A stretch of DNA of 64,000 nt from Pseudescherichia vulneris NBRC 102420 (GTDB lineage: Bacteria; Pseudomonadota; Gammaproteobacteria; Enterobacterales; Enterobacteriaceae), in the NCBI RefSeq assembly GCF_000759795.1, contig NZ_BBMZ01000002.1, forward strand, positions 62,001 to 126,000. The letters run 5' to 3'. Shown piece by piece: positions 47,530-55,548 of this stretch (positions are counted from its first letter, which is position 1; each line of letters opens with the position of its first letter). Both the position numbers and the translations under genes were made by a program. The notes beneath the pieces were generated by a model. That model was given only the letters and a program-made list of their open reading frames with translations, had not been told where the DNA came from and made no database searches.

Positions 47530-47976
47530 TTAAACCGTGGTAGCAAACCAGATACCGTAAAACATAAGGATACAGCCAAGTGATGCCAGGCATTTTGCCA
47601 GCACGCGCAATTTTGGACCATATTTATTGACTATTGCTGATAACTTTGAATAGTTCTTCTCGGTGTTATAACGCTTATGAAAGCGCATAATAATATCAAA
47701 GATAGTACAAAGCATTACCACAAAAAACTTCGAAAACCATATCGTCATAAATGAGGCAGAGATAAGCACCGTTAGCATCTTCGCTGTCTCTTTAGACATT
47801 AAATGCCCGTGTTTCCCCAGCAGTGCCAATAGGATCGCTAACACAAAGGTTCCGATCAGCACAGCAACAAATTTCACTACAAAGGCGCGCCACTCTTTTT
47901 TGGTAAAAAGATCCCTACCATTCCAGATATAAACCAGGGTAGTGACTATAAATAAAATAAAGCCTATCCATTTCAT
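47530..47976 (-). CDS. Small membrane protein, candidate immunity protein for the PAAR cargo
   Basis: 148-residue protein with four hydrophobic segments, starting MKWIGFILFIVTTLVYIWNG and ending LMFYGIWFATTV. Paralogue of the protein at 45877-46320. It is the first gene after the PAAR-effector gene (24 bases from its stop), the usual immunity position. GGAGAGAG precedes the ATG. A membrane immunity protein would suit an effector acting on the inner membrane. Confidence 0.65.
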   Translation of the reverse strand: MKWIGFILFIVTTLVYIWNGRDLFTKKEWRAFVVKFVAVLIGTFVLAILLALLGKHGHLMSKETAKMLTVLISASFMTIWFSKFFVVMLCTIFDIIMRFHKRYNTEKNYSKLSAIVNKYGPKLRVLAKCLASLGCILMFYGIWFATTV

Positions 47977-48000
47977 TATGCAACTCTCTCCATATACTTT

Positions 48001-49071
48001 TTAACCGCCGACCAAAACAGTAACACACCCGGTAATGATTGTCCCATCACCGCTGTCTACCGGAGCTGGGGCGGCGGCAGGCTCGTCATCGTCACCCCAG
48101 ATATAGTCAATGAGGTCGAAGACACGACTAAATACTACCTTTACGCTCGCATCACCCTTGAGTCCGACGAATGTTGCTACCCCTCCAGTCAACCTTACAT
48201 TGGCAGAGTAGTCGGTGGCATCCCAAAACAAGCTTCCGCCTAACGATCCCCCAAATGAGCCAGCATTAACGTCGGCTTTTGCATCCGCAATGATAAAGCC
48301 GAGAATATCAACGTTGGCCATCCCTTCGGCTTTTATCCCTTTTGCTTCCGCACCCACATCGGCGGTAAAACCGTATCGTCCATTATTACCGGTATACCCT
48401 TCAAGCACGGCCTTGGCTTCTGCCGTACCGATGGTAACATCTCCCGCAATGCCGCCATATAACCACTTCTCTTTACCGGCAGCGGCGGTACCGCCATACT
48501 GCACTCCTGTCAAAGCGCCATTAGCATTGAAACCGTAAATGCTATTATCGCCGCCATAGAGTGAACCGGTGGCATTGCCGACAGCGAGCTTATTACGCAT
48601 CTCGCCTCTTACCAAATCCTGACTTTTCATGTTACCGAGGGTAATGTCGGACATTGAAAAGCCGACCGAGCCGGTATCAAGATCGCCGTTAAGGCTTTTA
48701 TCCTCCATACTGGCATACGCGCCCAGCACGCGAGCATCGTAATTGTCGCCATGCATCATGCCATCTTCACCGGCCTTTTTCGCCGCTGTTCCCCCCCAGT
48801 ACTGCGGTGCAGCGGGTTTCGGCGCAGCGGGTGCAGGCGAGCCGCTGGTGTTGCACTTAGTCTGATCCCCTAAGCGCGCAAGCGGCACACCGTTCACCAG
48901 AACCGTGCTGGATCCCGCGACGATCGCACCGCTGCCGTGCTTTGAACAGGACAAGGTGTCCCCCTTACGGGCGGCAGGAAAACCACCGATGATCACATCG
49001 GGGCTTCCGGACTGTATTGGACCGGTATGCGCGCTGGTGTCGATTGTTGCTCTCGCAGCAGGCTGTCCCAT
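48001..49071 (-). CDS. PAAR protein with unknown C-terminal domain (candidate T6SS effector)
   Basis: 356-residue protein. Residues 1-75 are a PAAR domain that would cap the VgrG spike (PVIIGGFPAAR-like start, GSSTVLVNGVPLARLGD). A Pro/Ala linker is followed by a Gly/Ala-rich region with repeated patterns (YGFTADVGAEAKGIKAEGMA, DVNAGSFGGSLGGSLFWD) and then FSRVFDLIDYIWGDDDE. It ends DGTIITGCVTVLVGG, itself like a PAAR turn. I chose the ATG at 49071 (AGGA eight bases away) over GTG at 49077. Between vgrG and a small membrane protein gene; toxicity is inferred. Confidence 0.75.
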   Translation of the reverse strand: MGQPAARATIDTSAHTGPIQSGSPDVIIGGFPAARKGDTLSCSKHGSGAIVAGSSTVLVNGVPLARLGDQTKCNTSGSPAPAAPKPAAPQYWGGTAAKKAGEDGMMHGDNYDARVLGAYASMEDKSLNGDLDTGSVGFSMSDITLGNMKSQDLVRGEMRNKLAVGNATGSLYGGDNSIYGFNANGALTGVQYGGTAAAGKEKWLYGGIAGDVTIGTAEAKAVLEGYTGNNGRYGFTADVGAEAKGIKAEGMANVDILGFIIADAKADVNAGSFGGSLGGSLFWDATDYSANVRLTGGVATFVGLKGDASVKVVFSRVFDLIDYIWGDDDEPAAAPAPVDSGDGTIITGCVTVLVGG

Positions 49072-49093
49072 AATCACTATCCTTCTGCTGAAA

Positions 49094-51055
49094 TTAGCTG
49101 TTAATTTTAACGACAGCGCCTTTAATATCGGTCAGGTTGGTTCCGCTGATATTAAGCGTGTCATTCACTTTCAGCTCGCCATCTTTTCCGCCACCCAGCT
49201 TGGTCATCTCCGTCCCTTTGAAGGAGGCTTCGGTAATACTCTCTGCCTTCAGCGTACCCTCACCAACGATAATTTCGATGGTCGACGGCGTGATAAGAAT
49301 ATAGTTATCCTTCACCTTCAGCTTGATAGAGGTATTGGCTTCCAGCAGGGCATTACCGTCTTTATCCATGGTTAATACGGTTTGGTTTTCACCGACGTTA
49401 ATCTTGTGCTGGCTTCCGGTATTGCTGGTTGAGTTCACGCCGACGTTCACGTCGCGATTGCGCTTAACCTTAACGTGTTCATCCTGCCCGATGGTTTTTG
49501 TCCGATCGACACCGACGCTGTGGGTTTCACTGTTTTCAATGTCAGTATCCATGTTCCTTTCGGCATGCACCCAGATCTGCTCTGCACCGGCCTTATCCTC
49601 AAAGCGCAGGGCGTTAGCATTGTCTTTGTGCCCGTCTTTACTGCGGCTGAAAAAGCCCATCTGCGTGGCGGCAGCGGGTAAGGTCCACGGCGGCATGCTG
49701 CCCTCGTTGTAGACACGACCGGTGATGATCGGCCGGTCCGGATCGCCGTTGATAAAGTCGATCACCACCTCATCACCCACGCGCGGGATCTGCACGCTAC
49801 CGTAGCCCTGGCCTGCCCAGGCGCTGGAGACGCGGATCCAGCTGGAGCTGGTGTCATCCCCTTTCGCCAGCCGATCCCAGTGGAACTTCACCTTCACGCG
49901 GCCATATTTATCGGTCCAGATGGATTCGCCTTCCGGGCCGACCACGCGTGCGGTCTGCGGGCCAAAGGTGCGCGGCCAGGGTGTAGCCTGCGCCGGTCGG
50001 AAAACCACCGATGTCGGGATGACCGAGAAGTCGATACGGTGAATGGTAAAGCCGTCTGCGCCGCTGGCGTAGCGGTTCTCTTCGAACTGATAGTGTACCG
50101 CCGTAGTGAGATACTCCCCGTTGTCGCTGAAGAAGGGGGCATTCAGGAGGGCAAACGTATAGCCCGGCGCGATGCCCATTGCCGTCGCGGTGGCGTGGAT
50201 CTCCTGGTGCTCCACCTGCCAGCGCTCCTGGCGGATGCGGGCATAGAACTCCCCGTGGCCGTGCTCAACAAAGCGCCCCGGCCAGTCGTAGACGTCAATA
50301 CCGCCCGGCTTCGGCGAGGTGGGGTTCTGCTGGGCCTTGAACAGCCACGCGTTCGGCTTGCGGAAGTCGTAGTCGTCAAGGCTGTAGATGCCTGGCGTTA
50401 CGCTGTCGGCCAGCGCCCACTGGCTGATGCCCTCTTCATCCGTACTGCCGCCCGACGGCGTCATGTGGTACGGGATCATCTCGTAGCCGCTAAAGGGTTC
50501 ATGCTGGGTGGCGGAGTCGGTTAACACCAGCGTGTGGCGATCCGCTTCGTGCTTAAAGTAGTAGGTGATGCCTTCCAGCTCCATCAGGCGGCTGATGAAG
50601 TCGAAGCTGCTCTCCTGATACTGAACGCAGTACTCCCACACCCGGTAACTGGACACCAGGCGATCCTCGATATTGACCTGACATTCTCCGAGCAGGGTTT
50701 TAACGATCTGCGGCACCGTCTGGCCCTGGAAGATGCGCAGGTTGCGGTCGCGCGTCATTGGCCACAGATCGGGTTCAACGATCAGCTCATATACCGCATA
50801 GCGCGACCCGGACAGCTCGACCGCGCTCACGCCTACCTTGGTGATTTTGCCGTTGATATAACGCGGCGACAGCAGGCTCTGCGTCGGGATGGTGATAGTC
50901 ACCGGCTGGCCCAGCAGCGTACTGCGGTCAAGGCGGGCATCGGTACCGAGCAGGGTCAGCGTTAGCGCGAACGTCTCTGAGAGCGCCTCACGGCCAGAGA
51001 GTTTCCAGAAAAGCAGTCCCTCAACGGGAAGCTGGACAGTGATACGGTTAAGCAT
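49094..51055 (-). CDS. vgrG: VgrG (TssI), T6SS spike protein
   Basis: 653-residue spike protein. N-terminal gp27-like part (1-370), gp5 OB-fold region with WTDKYGRVKVKFHWDR (about 395-450), and a C-terminal beta-helix needle (530-653). No extra C-terminal effector domain. It is followed by the PAAR gene after 22 bases, which should sit on its tip. Confidence 0.95.
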   Translation of the reverse strand: MLNRITVQLPVEGLLFWKLSGREALSETFALTLTLLGTDARLDRSTLLGQPVTITIPTQSLLSPRYINGKITKVGVSAVELSGSRYAVYELIVEPDLWPMTRDRNLRIFQGQTVPQIVKTLLGECQVNIEDRLVSSYRVWEYCVQYQESSFDFISRLMELEGITYYFKHEADRHTLVLTDSATQHEPFSGYEMIPYHMTPSGGSTDEEGISQWALADSVTPGIYSLDDYDFRKPNAWLFKAQQNPTSPKPGGIDVYDWPGRFVEHGHGEFYARIRQERWQVEHQEIHATATAMGIAPGYTFALLNAPFFSDNGEYLTTAVHYQFEENRYASGADGFTIHRIDFSVIPTSVVFRPAQATPWPRTFGPQTARVVGPEGESIWTDKYGRVKVKFHWDRLAKGDDTSSSWIRVSSAWAGQGYGSVQIPRVGDEVVIDFINGDPDRPIITGRVYNEGSMPPWTLPAAATQMGFFSRSKDGHKDNANALRFEDKAGAEQIWVHAERNMDTDIENSETHSVGVDRTKTIGQDEHVKVKRNRDVNVGVNSTSNTGSQHKINVGENQTVLTMDKDGNALLEANTSIKLKVKDNYILITPSTIEIIVGEGTLKAESITEASFKGTEMTKLGGGKDGELKVNDTLNISGTNLTDIKGAVVKINS

Positions 51056-51149
51056 AATCTTTATTCCATACGGTTTATGCGATGCAGATGATGTGATGGT
51101 AAATTAAAGGTGCTGGCAAGATTAACCTACCCAAATTGGTACCTGAATT

Positions 51150-51608
51150 TTATTTCGATTCAGACTCGTCCCGCTTGATGGGGTGTTTTTTAGCCACGTA
51201 GATGAGCGATCCTATTTTTAGTGCCTCAGAGAGGATCAGCAGAGAGATATTCATCCAGCCTCCTGCAATTCCTACCTTCCCGGCAAGTAAGGGGAAGAGC
51301 GCAATTGAACAGCGGAACGTCAAAAAACGCAGCACTTCCTGAACCAGGGCAAATTTGATGGCGGCCCCGCTTCTCTTGAAGAAAAGCCACGCCGAGATGA
51401 AAAACGTAAATGGCGTAATGATATAAGCCAGATAAAACAGCCCCGCCAGGGGACCGGCAGAGGCAAAAAAGAGGATCACCACAGCCAGGTTACCGGCCGC
51501 TGATGCCCACATATTTTCCAGAGACGAGATCGGCCCCATAATGTACCAGGCAATACCGATCGCATCCATAACGCCCCAGAAATAGAAGACTTTTTCTCTT
51601 GTGGTCAT
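51150..51608 (-). CDS. Four-segment membrane protein, unknown
   Basis: 152 residues, MTTREKVFYFWGVMDAIG start, about four membrane segments and a basic/acidic tail. No family recognised. It lies 14 bases downstream of the last ankyrin lipoprotein gene and upstream of vgrG, in the T6SS effector/immunity array, so might be an immunity-type or accessory protein. Confidence 0.6.
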   Translation of the reverse strand: MTTREKVFYFWGVMDAIGIAWYIMGPISSLENMWASAAGNLAVVILFFASAGPLAGLFYLAYIITPFTFFISAWLFFKRSGAAIKFALVQEVLRFLTFRCSIALFPLLAGKVGIAGGWMNISLLILSEALKIGSLIYVAKKHPIKRDESESK

Positions 51609-51622
51609 AATTTATTTCTCAT

Positions 51623-52384
51623 TTATTCAATGGGGTCGGGCGGCCACTTCCCACCGTGCTCAATCAGCTTTTCTTTAATTTTGATCAAATCTTGATAGTG
51701 TTCATTATTTGCTTTAGACCTATCTAAAAAGCGTTGCAGCTGATATCCCATTGTCCAGCCACCTTTACCCCGGAAATCAGGATCGGCTCCACGCTCCAGT
51801 AAAAGCAAAACATGGTCGTATTCGCCAAAATCGAATGCTTCAATTAATAGGGTATTCCCTAGTGAATCAGTGATATCGACATTAGCTCCATGATCAAGCA
51901 TCGCTTTTAACGTCTCGGTATTTTTAGCTTTAATGGTTTCGAACAGAATAGGCTCATGATGGATTTTGTCTCTTGCATCAGGTGATAATCCACCATCAAG
52001 CATTGCCCTGATCCACTCTCCACTGTCTCCTTTTAAGACAAACTCAGCCGGGCTGCTTCCACCAGCTGGGCGAGGCTGGAGCGGATCTGCTCCGGCCTTT
52101 ACCAGTTCGGTAATGATTTTTAACCGGGATGCTGTCTTTTTATCGTATATGGCATTGTTAATGGCCCAGAACAGCAGCGTCATATCCTGCTGTCCGGGTT
52201 TGTTAAGATCGGTATTCGGCGCGAGTTTTTTCACTTCGTTAACTTCGCCACGCTCGATTGCCTTTGCCAGCACGAGCTGCTGGCCGCTGAAGTAATCCTG
52301 CGGATTCAAATCTATTCCCTGCCTGCATCCCTGCGCGATGAAAGTAAGCATCAGTGCGAGGCACACTGAAAATAGTGCTTTCAT
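51623..52384 (-). CDS. Ankyrin-repeat lipoprotein, Tli-like immunity paralogue 1
   Basis: 253-residue lipoprotein with lipobox AQGC (Cys18 region) and at least three ankyrin-like repeats (TLLFWAINNA, ETLKAMLDHGANVDITDSLGNTLL, HVLLLLERGADPD). It is the farthest of three tandem paralogues downstream of the lipase gene. GGGAG precedes the ATG at 52384. Likely neutralises the lipase in the periplasm, as the Tli proteins of Enterobacter do. Confidence 0.82.
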   Translation of the reverse strand: MKALFSVCLALMLTFIAQGCRQGIDLNPQDYFSGQQLVLAKAIERGEVNEVKKLAPNTDLNKPGQQDMTLLFWAINNAIYDKKTASRLKIITELVKAGADPLQPRPAGGSSPAEFVLKGDSGEWIRAMLDGGLSPDARDKIHHEPILFETIKAKNTETLKAMLDHGANVDITDSLGNTLLIEAFDFGEYDHVLLLLERGADPDFRGKGGWTMGYQLQRFLDRSKANNEHYQDLIKIKEKLIEHGGKWPPDPIE

Positions 52385-52560
52385 TAACAACTCCCTGTTA
52401 TCACAGTATCTGTAAAACGAATAACATAGTTACTCAGCTGGTCGAACGGGAGGCGAAGGTGGCCACTCACCGCCTTTTTGAATCAGCTTCTCTTTTATCT
52501 TCGTCAGGATCTGGTATTCATCACTGCCAGGCTTCGCCCGGTTCAAAAAGCGTTGTAGTT
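51892..52560. repeat. Direct repeat unit, copy A (819-base period)
   Basis: Nearly identical to 52711-53379 at a constant offset of 819 bases. It covers the 3' end of paralogue 2, the gap, and the 5' three-fifths of paralogue 1. Confidence 0.85.
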
Positions 52561-53203
52561 GGTTGCCCATTTTCCAGCCGTTATGTGCTCGAATTTCAGG
52601 GTCCGCACCACGGTCTAACAGGAAGAGAACATGATCGTATGAGTGATAATTTAACGCTTCGAACAGCAGAGTACTATTTAATGAGTCTGTAACGTTAATA
52701 TTGGCTCCGTGATCGAGCATCGCTTTTAACGTCTCGGTATTTTTAGCTTTAATGGTTTCGAACAGAATAGGCTCATGATGAATTTTGTCTCTTGCATCAG
52801 GTGATAATCCACCATCAAGCATTGCCCTGATCCAGTCTCCACTGTCTCCTTTTAAGACAAACTCAGCCGGGCTGCTTCCACCGGCTGGGCGAGGCTGGAG
52901 CGGGTCTGCCCCCGCCTTCACCAGCTCGGTAATGATTTTTAACCGGGGAGCTGTTTTCTTATCGTTTATGGCATTGCTAATGGCCCAGAACAGCAGCGTC
53001 ATATCCTGCTGTCCGGGTTTGTTGAGATCGGTTTCCGGCGCGAGTTTTTTTACCTCGTCAACTTCACCACGCTCGATTGCCTTTGCCAGAACGAGCTGCT
53101 GGCCGCTGAAGTAATCCTGTGGATTCAGCTCCATTCCCTGCCTGCATCCCTGCGCGATGAAAGTAAGCATCAGTGCGAGGCACACTGAAAATAGTGCTTT
53201 CAT
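52430..53203 (-). CDS. Ankyrin-repeat lipoprotein, Tli-like immunity paralogue 2 (mosaic)
   Basis: 257 residues, lipoprotein with ankyrin repeats. The first three-fifths is nearly identical to paralogue 1 (for example FVLKGDSGDWIRAMLDGGLSPD), while the last 45 residues (NQLQRFLNRAKPGSDEYQIL... to VRPAE) are identical to paralogue 3. It therefore looks like a recombinant of its neighbours. Starts ATG with GGGAG upstream. Confidence 0.82.
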   Translation of the reverse strand: MKALFSVCLALMLTFIAQGCRQGMELNPQDYFSGQQLVLAKAIERGEVDEVKKLAPETDLNKPGQQDMTLLFWAISNAINDKKTAPRLKIITELVKAGADPLQPRPAGGSSPAEFVLKGDSGDWIRAMLDGGLSPDARDKIHHEPILFETIKAKNTETLKAMLDHGANINVTDSLNSTLLFEALNYHSYDHVLFLLDRGADPEIRAHNGWKMGNQLQRFLNRAKPGSDEYQILTKIKEKLIQKGGEWPPSPPVRPAE

Positions 53204-53379
53204 TAACCACTCCCTGTTATCACAGTATCTGTAAAACGAATAACATAGTTACTCAGCTGGTCGAACGGGAGGCGAAGGTGGCCACTCACCGCCTTTTTGA
53301 ATCAGCTTCTCTTTTATCTTCGTCAGGATCTGGTATTCATCACTGCCAGGCTTCGCCCGGTTCAAAAAGCGTTGTAGTT
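52711..53379. repeat. Direct repeat unit, copy B (819-base period)
   Basis: Second copy of the repeat at 51892-52560. It covers the 3' end of paralogue 3, the gap, and the 5' three-fifths of paralogue 2. Confidence 0.85.
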
Positions 53380-54022
53380 GATTACCCATCGTCCAGCCAT
53401 TACTGTCCCGGCTATTCGTATTAGCCCCACGTTCTAATAGTAATAAGACATGCTCGTATGAGTGAAAATCCAATGCATCAATCAGCAATGTATTTCCTAA
53501 CGTATCCGGAATATTGATATCAACGCCTCGATCTAGCATTGCTTTTAGCGTCTCGGTATTTTTAGCTTCAAGCGTGTCAAATATAATAGGTTTATTGAAC
53601 GTTTTGCTTTTCGCGTCAGGAGATAAACCACCGTCAAGCATTGCATTTATCCAGTCCGCACTGTCACCCTGCAGTACAAATTCAGCCGGGCTACTTTTCC
53701 CTTGAGGACGTGGCTGAAGCGGATCTGCCCCCGCTTTTACCAATTCGGTAATGATTTTTAACTGGGACGGCGTTTTATTATCATATGTCGCATTCATAAC
53801 CGCCCAGAACAGAAGTGTCATCTCCTTTTGCCCCGGTTTGTTAAGATCGGTTTCTGGCGCGAGTTTTTTTACCTCGTCGACTTCGCCGCTCTCAATTGCC
53901 TTTGCCAGCACGAGCTGCTGACCGTTAAAGTAATCCTGTGATTTTAAATCCATATTCTGCTTACACCCTTGCATCATAAACATAAAGAGCAGCGCGAGGC
54001 TGAATGAAAAAAACGTTTTCAC
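53249..54022 (-). CDS. Ankyrin-repeat lipoprotein, Tli-like immunity paralogue 3
   Basis: 257 residues with signal peptide, lipobox MQGC and ankyrin repeats. Start codon is GTG, overlapping the lipase stop by four bases (GTGTGA arrangement), so it is the primary immunity partner by position. The middle part differs from the other two paralogues. Expected to bind the lipase; in Enterobacter cloacae the cognate Tli has also been reported to activate the enzyme. Confidence 0.84.
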   Translation of the reverse strand: MKTFFSFSLALLFMFMMQGCKQNMDLKSQDYFNGQQLVLAKAIESGEVDEVKKLAPETDLNKPGQKEMTLLFWAVMNATYDNKTPSQLKIITELVKAGADPLQPRPQGKSSPAEFVLQGDSADWINAMLDGGLSPDAKSKTFNKPIIFDTLEAKNTETLKAMLDRGVDINIPDTLGNTLLIDALDFHSYEHVLLLLERGANTNSRDSNGWTMGNQLQRFLNRAKPGSDEYQILTKIKEKLIQKGGEWPPSPPVRPAE

Positions 54023-55509
54023 ACACGGCTCCTAATTATCGAAATATCTTCGTCTTTTTGCTGCTCAATGCAGTGAATTGCCTGATCGATACCGTGCCGG
54101 TCAAGTGCTCCACCCGCGCCACCGGACAAATCGTGTGGAATACCGGCTGCATTTGGGCTTAGAGCTGATATCTCTTCTTTAAGGAGAAGACCTCCGGGGC
54201 CAAAGTCCTTGATGATACCTGCGTCCTCCGAAAGATTAACTTCCTGAATTTTTGTCAGGAGTTCCCCATTTACTCGGTAGGCTTGGATATTTTCTGGGTT
54301 ACCTAATAGAGTTCCACCGTATTTTTCAACAGTGCCACTGTTTAACCCGGCGGCGTTAAACGTCCATCCGGGTTTACCACTGGCAATTGACGTTGCCGAA
54401 GCCAGTCCACCACCAAGCGAGTGTCCAGCAATGTCAATATTTTGTCCAGACTTTGCCAATCTATCTCCTAATTGTACGGCTTTTTTATAATATTCAGAAT
54501 TCAACCCAACACCTTGAGCACCGTTGTTCGCCCAGTCAGCACCGTTTTCAATTAATTTTCCCCCTTCCTCATCGGTGAACCAAGAGCGTAACCAAGTCAC
54601 TATCTCCTTTCCAGATGCCAATCCTGGTGCCCTTGATCCCCTAAATACCAGCGTAGGGTTCATATCATTACCAAAAACATTGGGATCCGGCTGATAAAGG
54701 CGCGATAGAAAGTCTGGAGATTTATTTTTGTCAAAAAGCATATCTTTTTCCAGGCCAAACTTTTTCAGCACTGCATCATCATTGCTGATATCCGTCCAGC
54801 CTTCTGGCACCCCCGGCGTCGCTTTCAGCGGGTCGACGGTTTTATAGACGTTCTCTGCAAGCTTCGCTTTTTCTACGGCAATATTGTTTGCTGCCAGCCG
54901 CTTGGCAGCAATTTGCGCATCTGGATAGGGGCTGGCAATGCCTTGGCCGATAAGCTCTTTTCGCGCCTGCCAGCGCTGGGCCTTGGTCATCTCCTGAAGC
55001 TGTGCGGCATAGGTCTGATTGTCTTTTCCAGGTGTTGCCTGCTGTCCCACCTGAGGTGCTTTGGATTTTACCACCTGCTGGACAGGGATCACGGTAGCCG
55101 GGGGTCTTCCATACGTCCGCACCATGGTTTCGTAGCGTTCGATGACGGTGCTTACCGAGTACGACCAGCTCAACCCCTCCTTCCCCGATGGGGCGAGCGT
55201 AAGCTCGCCCTCACCGTTGATGTAAAACATCTCCGTCGCCGCTGACCAACCCCGAGTGCTATCATCAATCGCTACCAGCCTGCCGAAATCCAGATCCCGC
55301 ACGATAATCTTTCGCGTATTGCGCCCGGGCTGGTTCGGGTTGGCTCCGCTAATCGACTGAAGCAGATCGTAGCGCGTAAACAGCGAGCGTAACGAGTTTT
55401 CCGGTACCGACATAATCCACTGTCCGGCTACCGAAGGCCGCATAATTTTATCGAACATTGCGGGCCGCACTTTTTCACTATAAAGATAGATAAATTTAAT
55501 TTTGTACAT
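54019..55509 (-). CDS. Tle-type phospholipase effector of T6SS
   Basis: 496-residue protein with the lipase nucleophile elbow GHSLGG (362-367, Ser364) preceded by IDIA, alpha/beta-hydrolase fold in the C-terminal half (280-480). A possible catalytic His is in IPHDLSGG or DRHGID near the C-terminus. The first 140 residues hold an unknown beta-rich domain which may attach to VgrG. No signal peptide. AGGA precedes the ATG by about eight bases. It is directly followed by three ankyrin lipoprotein genes. Confidence 0.88.
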   Translation of the reverse strand: MYKIKFIYLYSEKVRPAMFDKIMRPSVAGQWIMSVPENSLRSLFTRYDLLQSISGANPNQPGRNTRKIIVRDLDFGRLVAIDDSTRGWSAATEMFYINGEGELTLAPSGKEGLSWSYSVSTVIERYETMVRTYGRPPATVIPVQQVVKSKAPQVGQQATPGKDNQTYAAQLQEMTKAQRWQARKELIGQGIASPYPDAQIAAKRLAANNIAVEKAKLAENVYKTVDPLKATPGVPEGWTDISNDDAVLKKFGLEKDMLFDKNKSPDFLSRLYQPDPNVFGNDMNPTLVFRGSRAPGLASGKEIVTWLRSWFTDEEGGKLIENGADWANNGAQGVGLNSEYYKKAVQLGDRLAKSGQNIDIAGHSLGGGLASATSIASGKPGWTFNAAGLNSGTVEKYGGTLLGNPENIQAYRVNGELLTKIQEVNLSEDAGIIKDFGPGGLLLKEEISALSPNAAGIPHDLSGGAGGALDRHGIDQAIHCIEQQKDEDISIIRSRV

Positions 55510-55548
55510 AGGCTTTGTCCTGTCACCCTTCCCTGACTTCCGCCGCGT

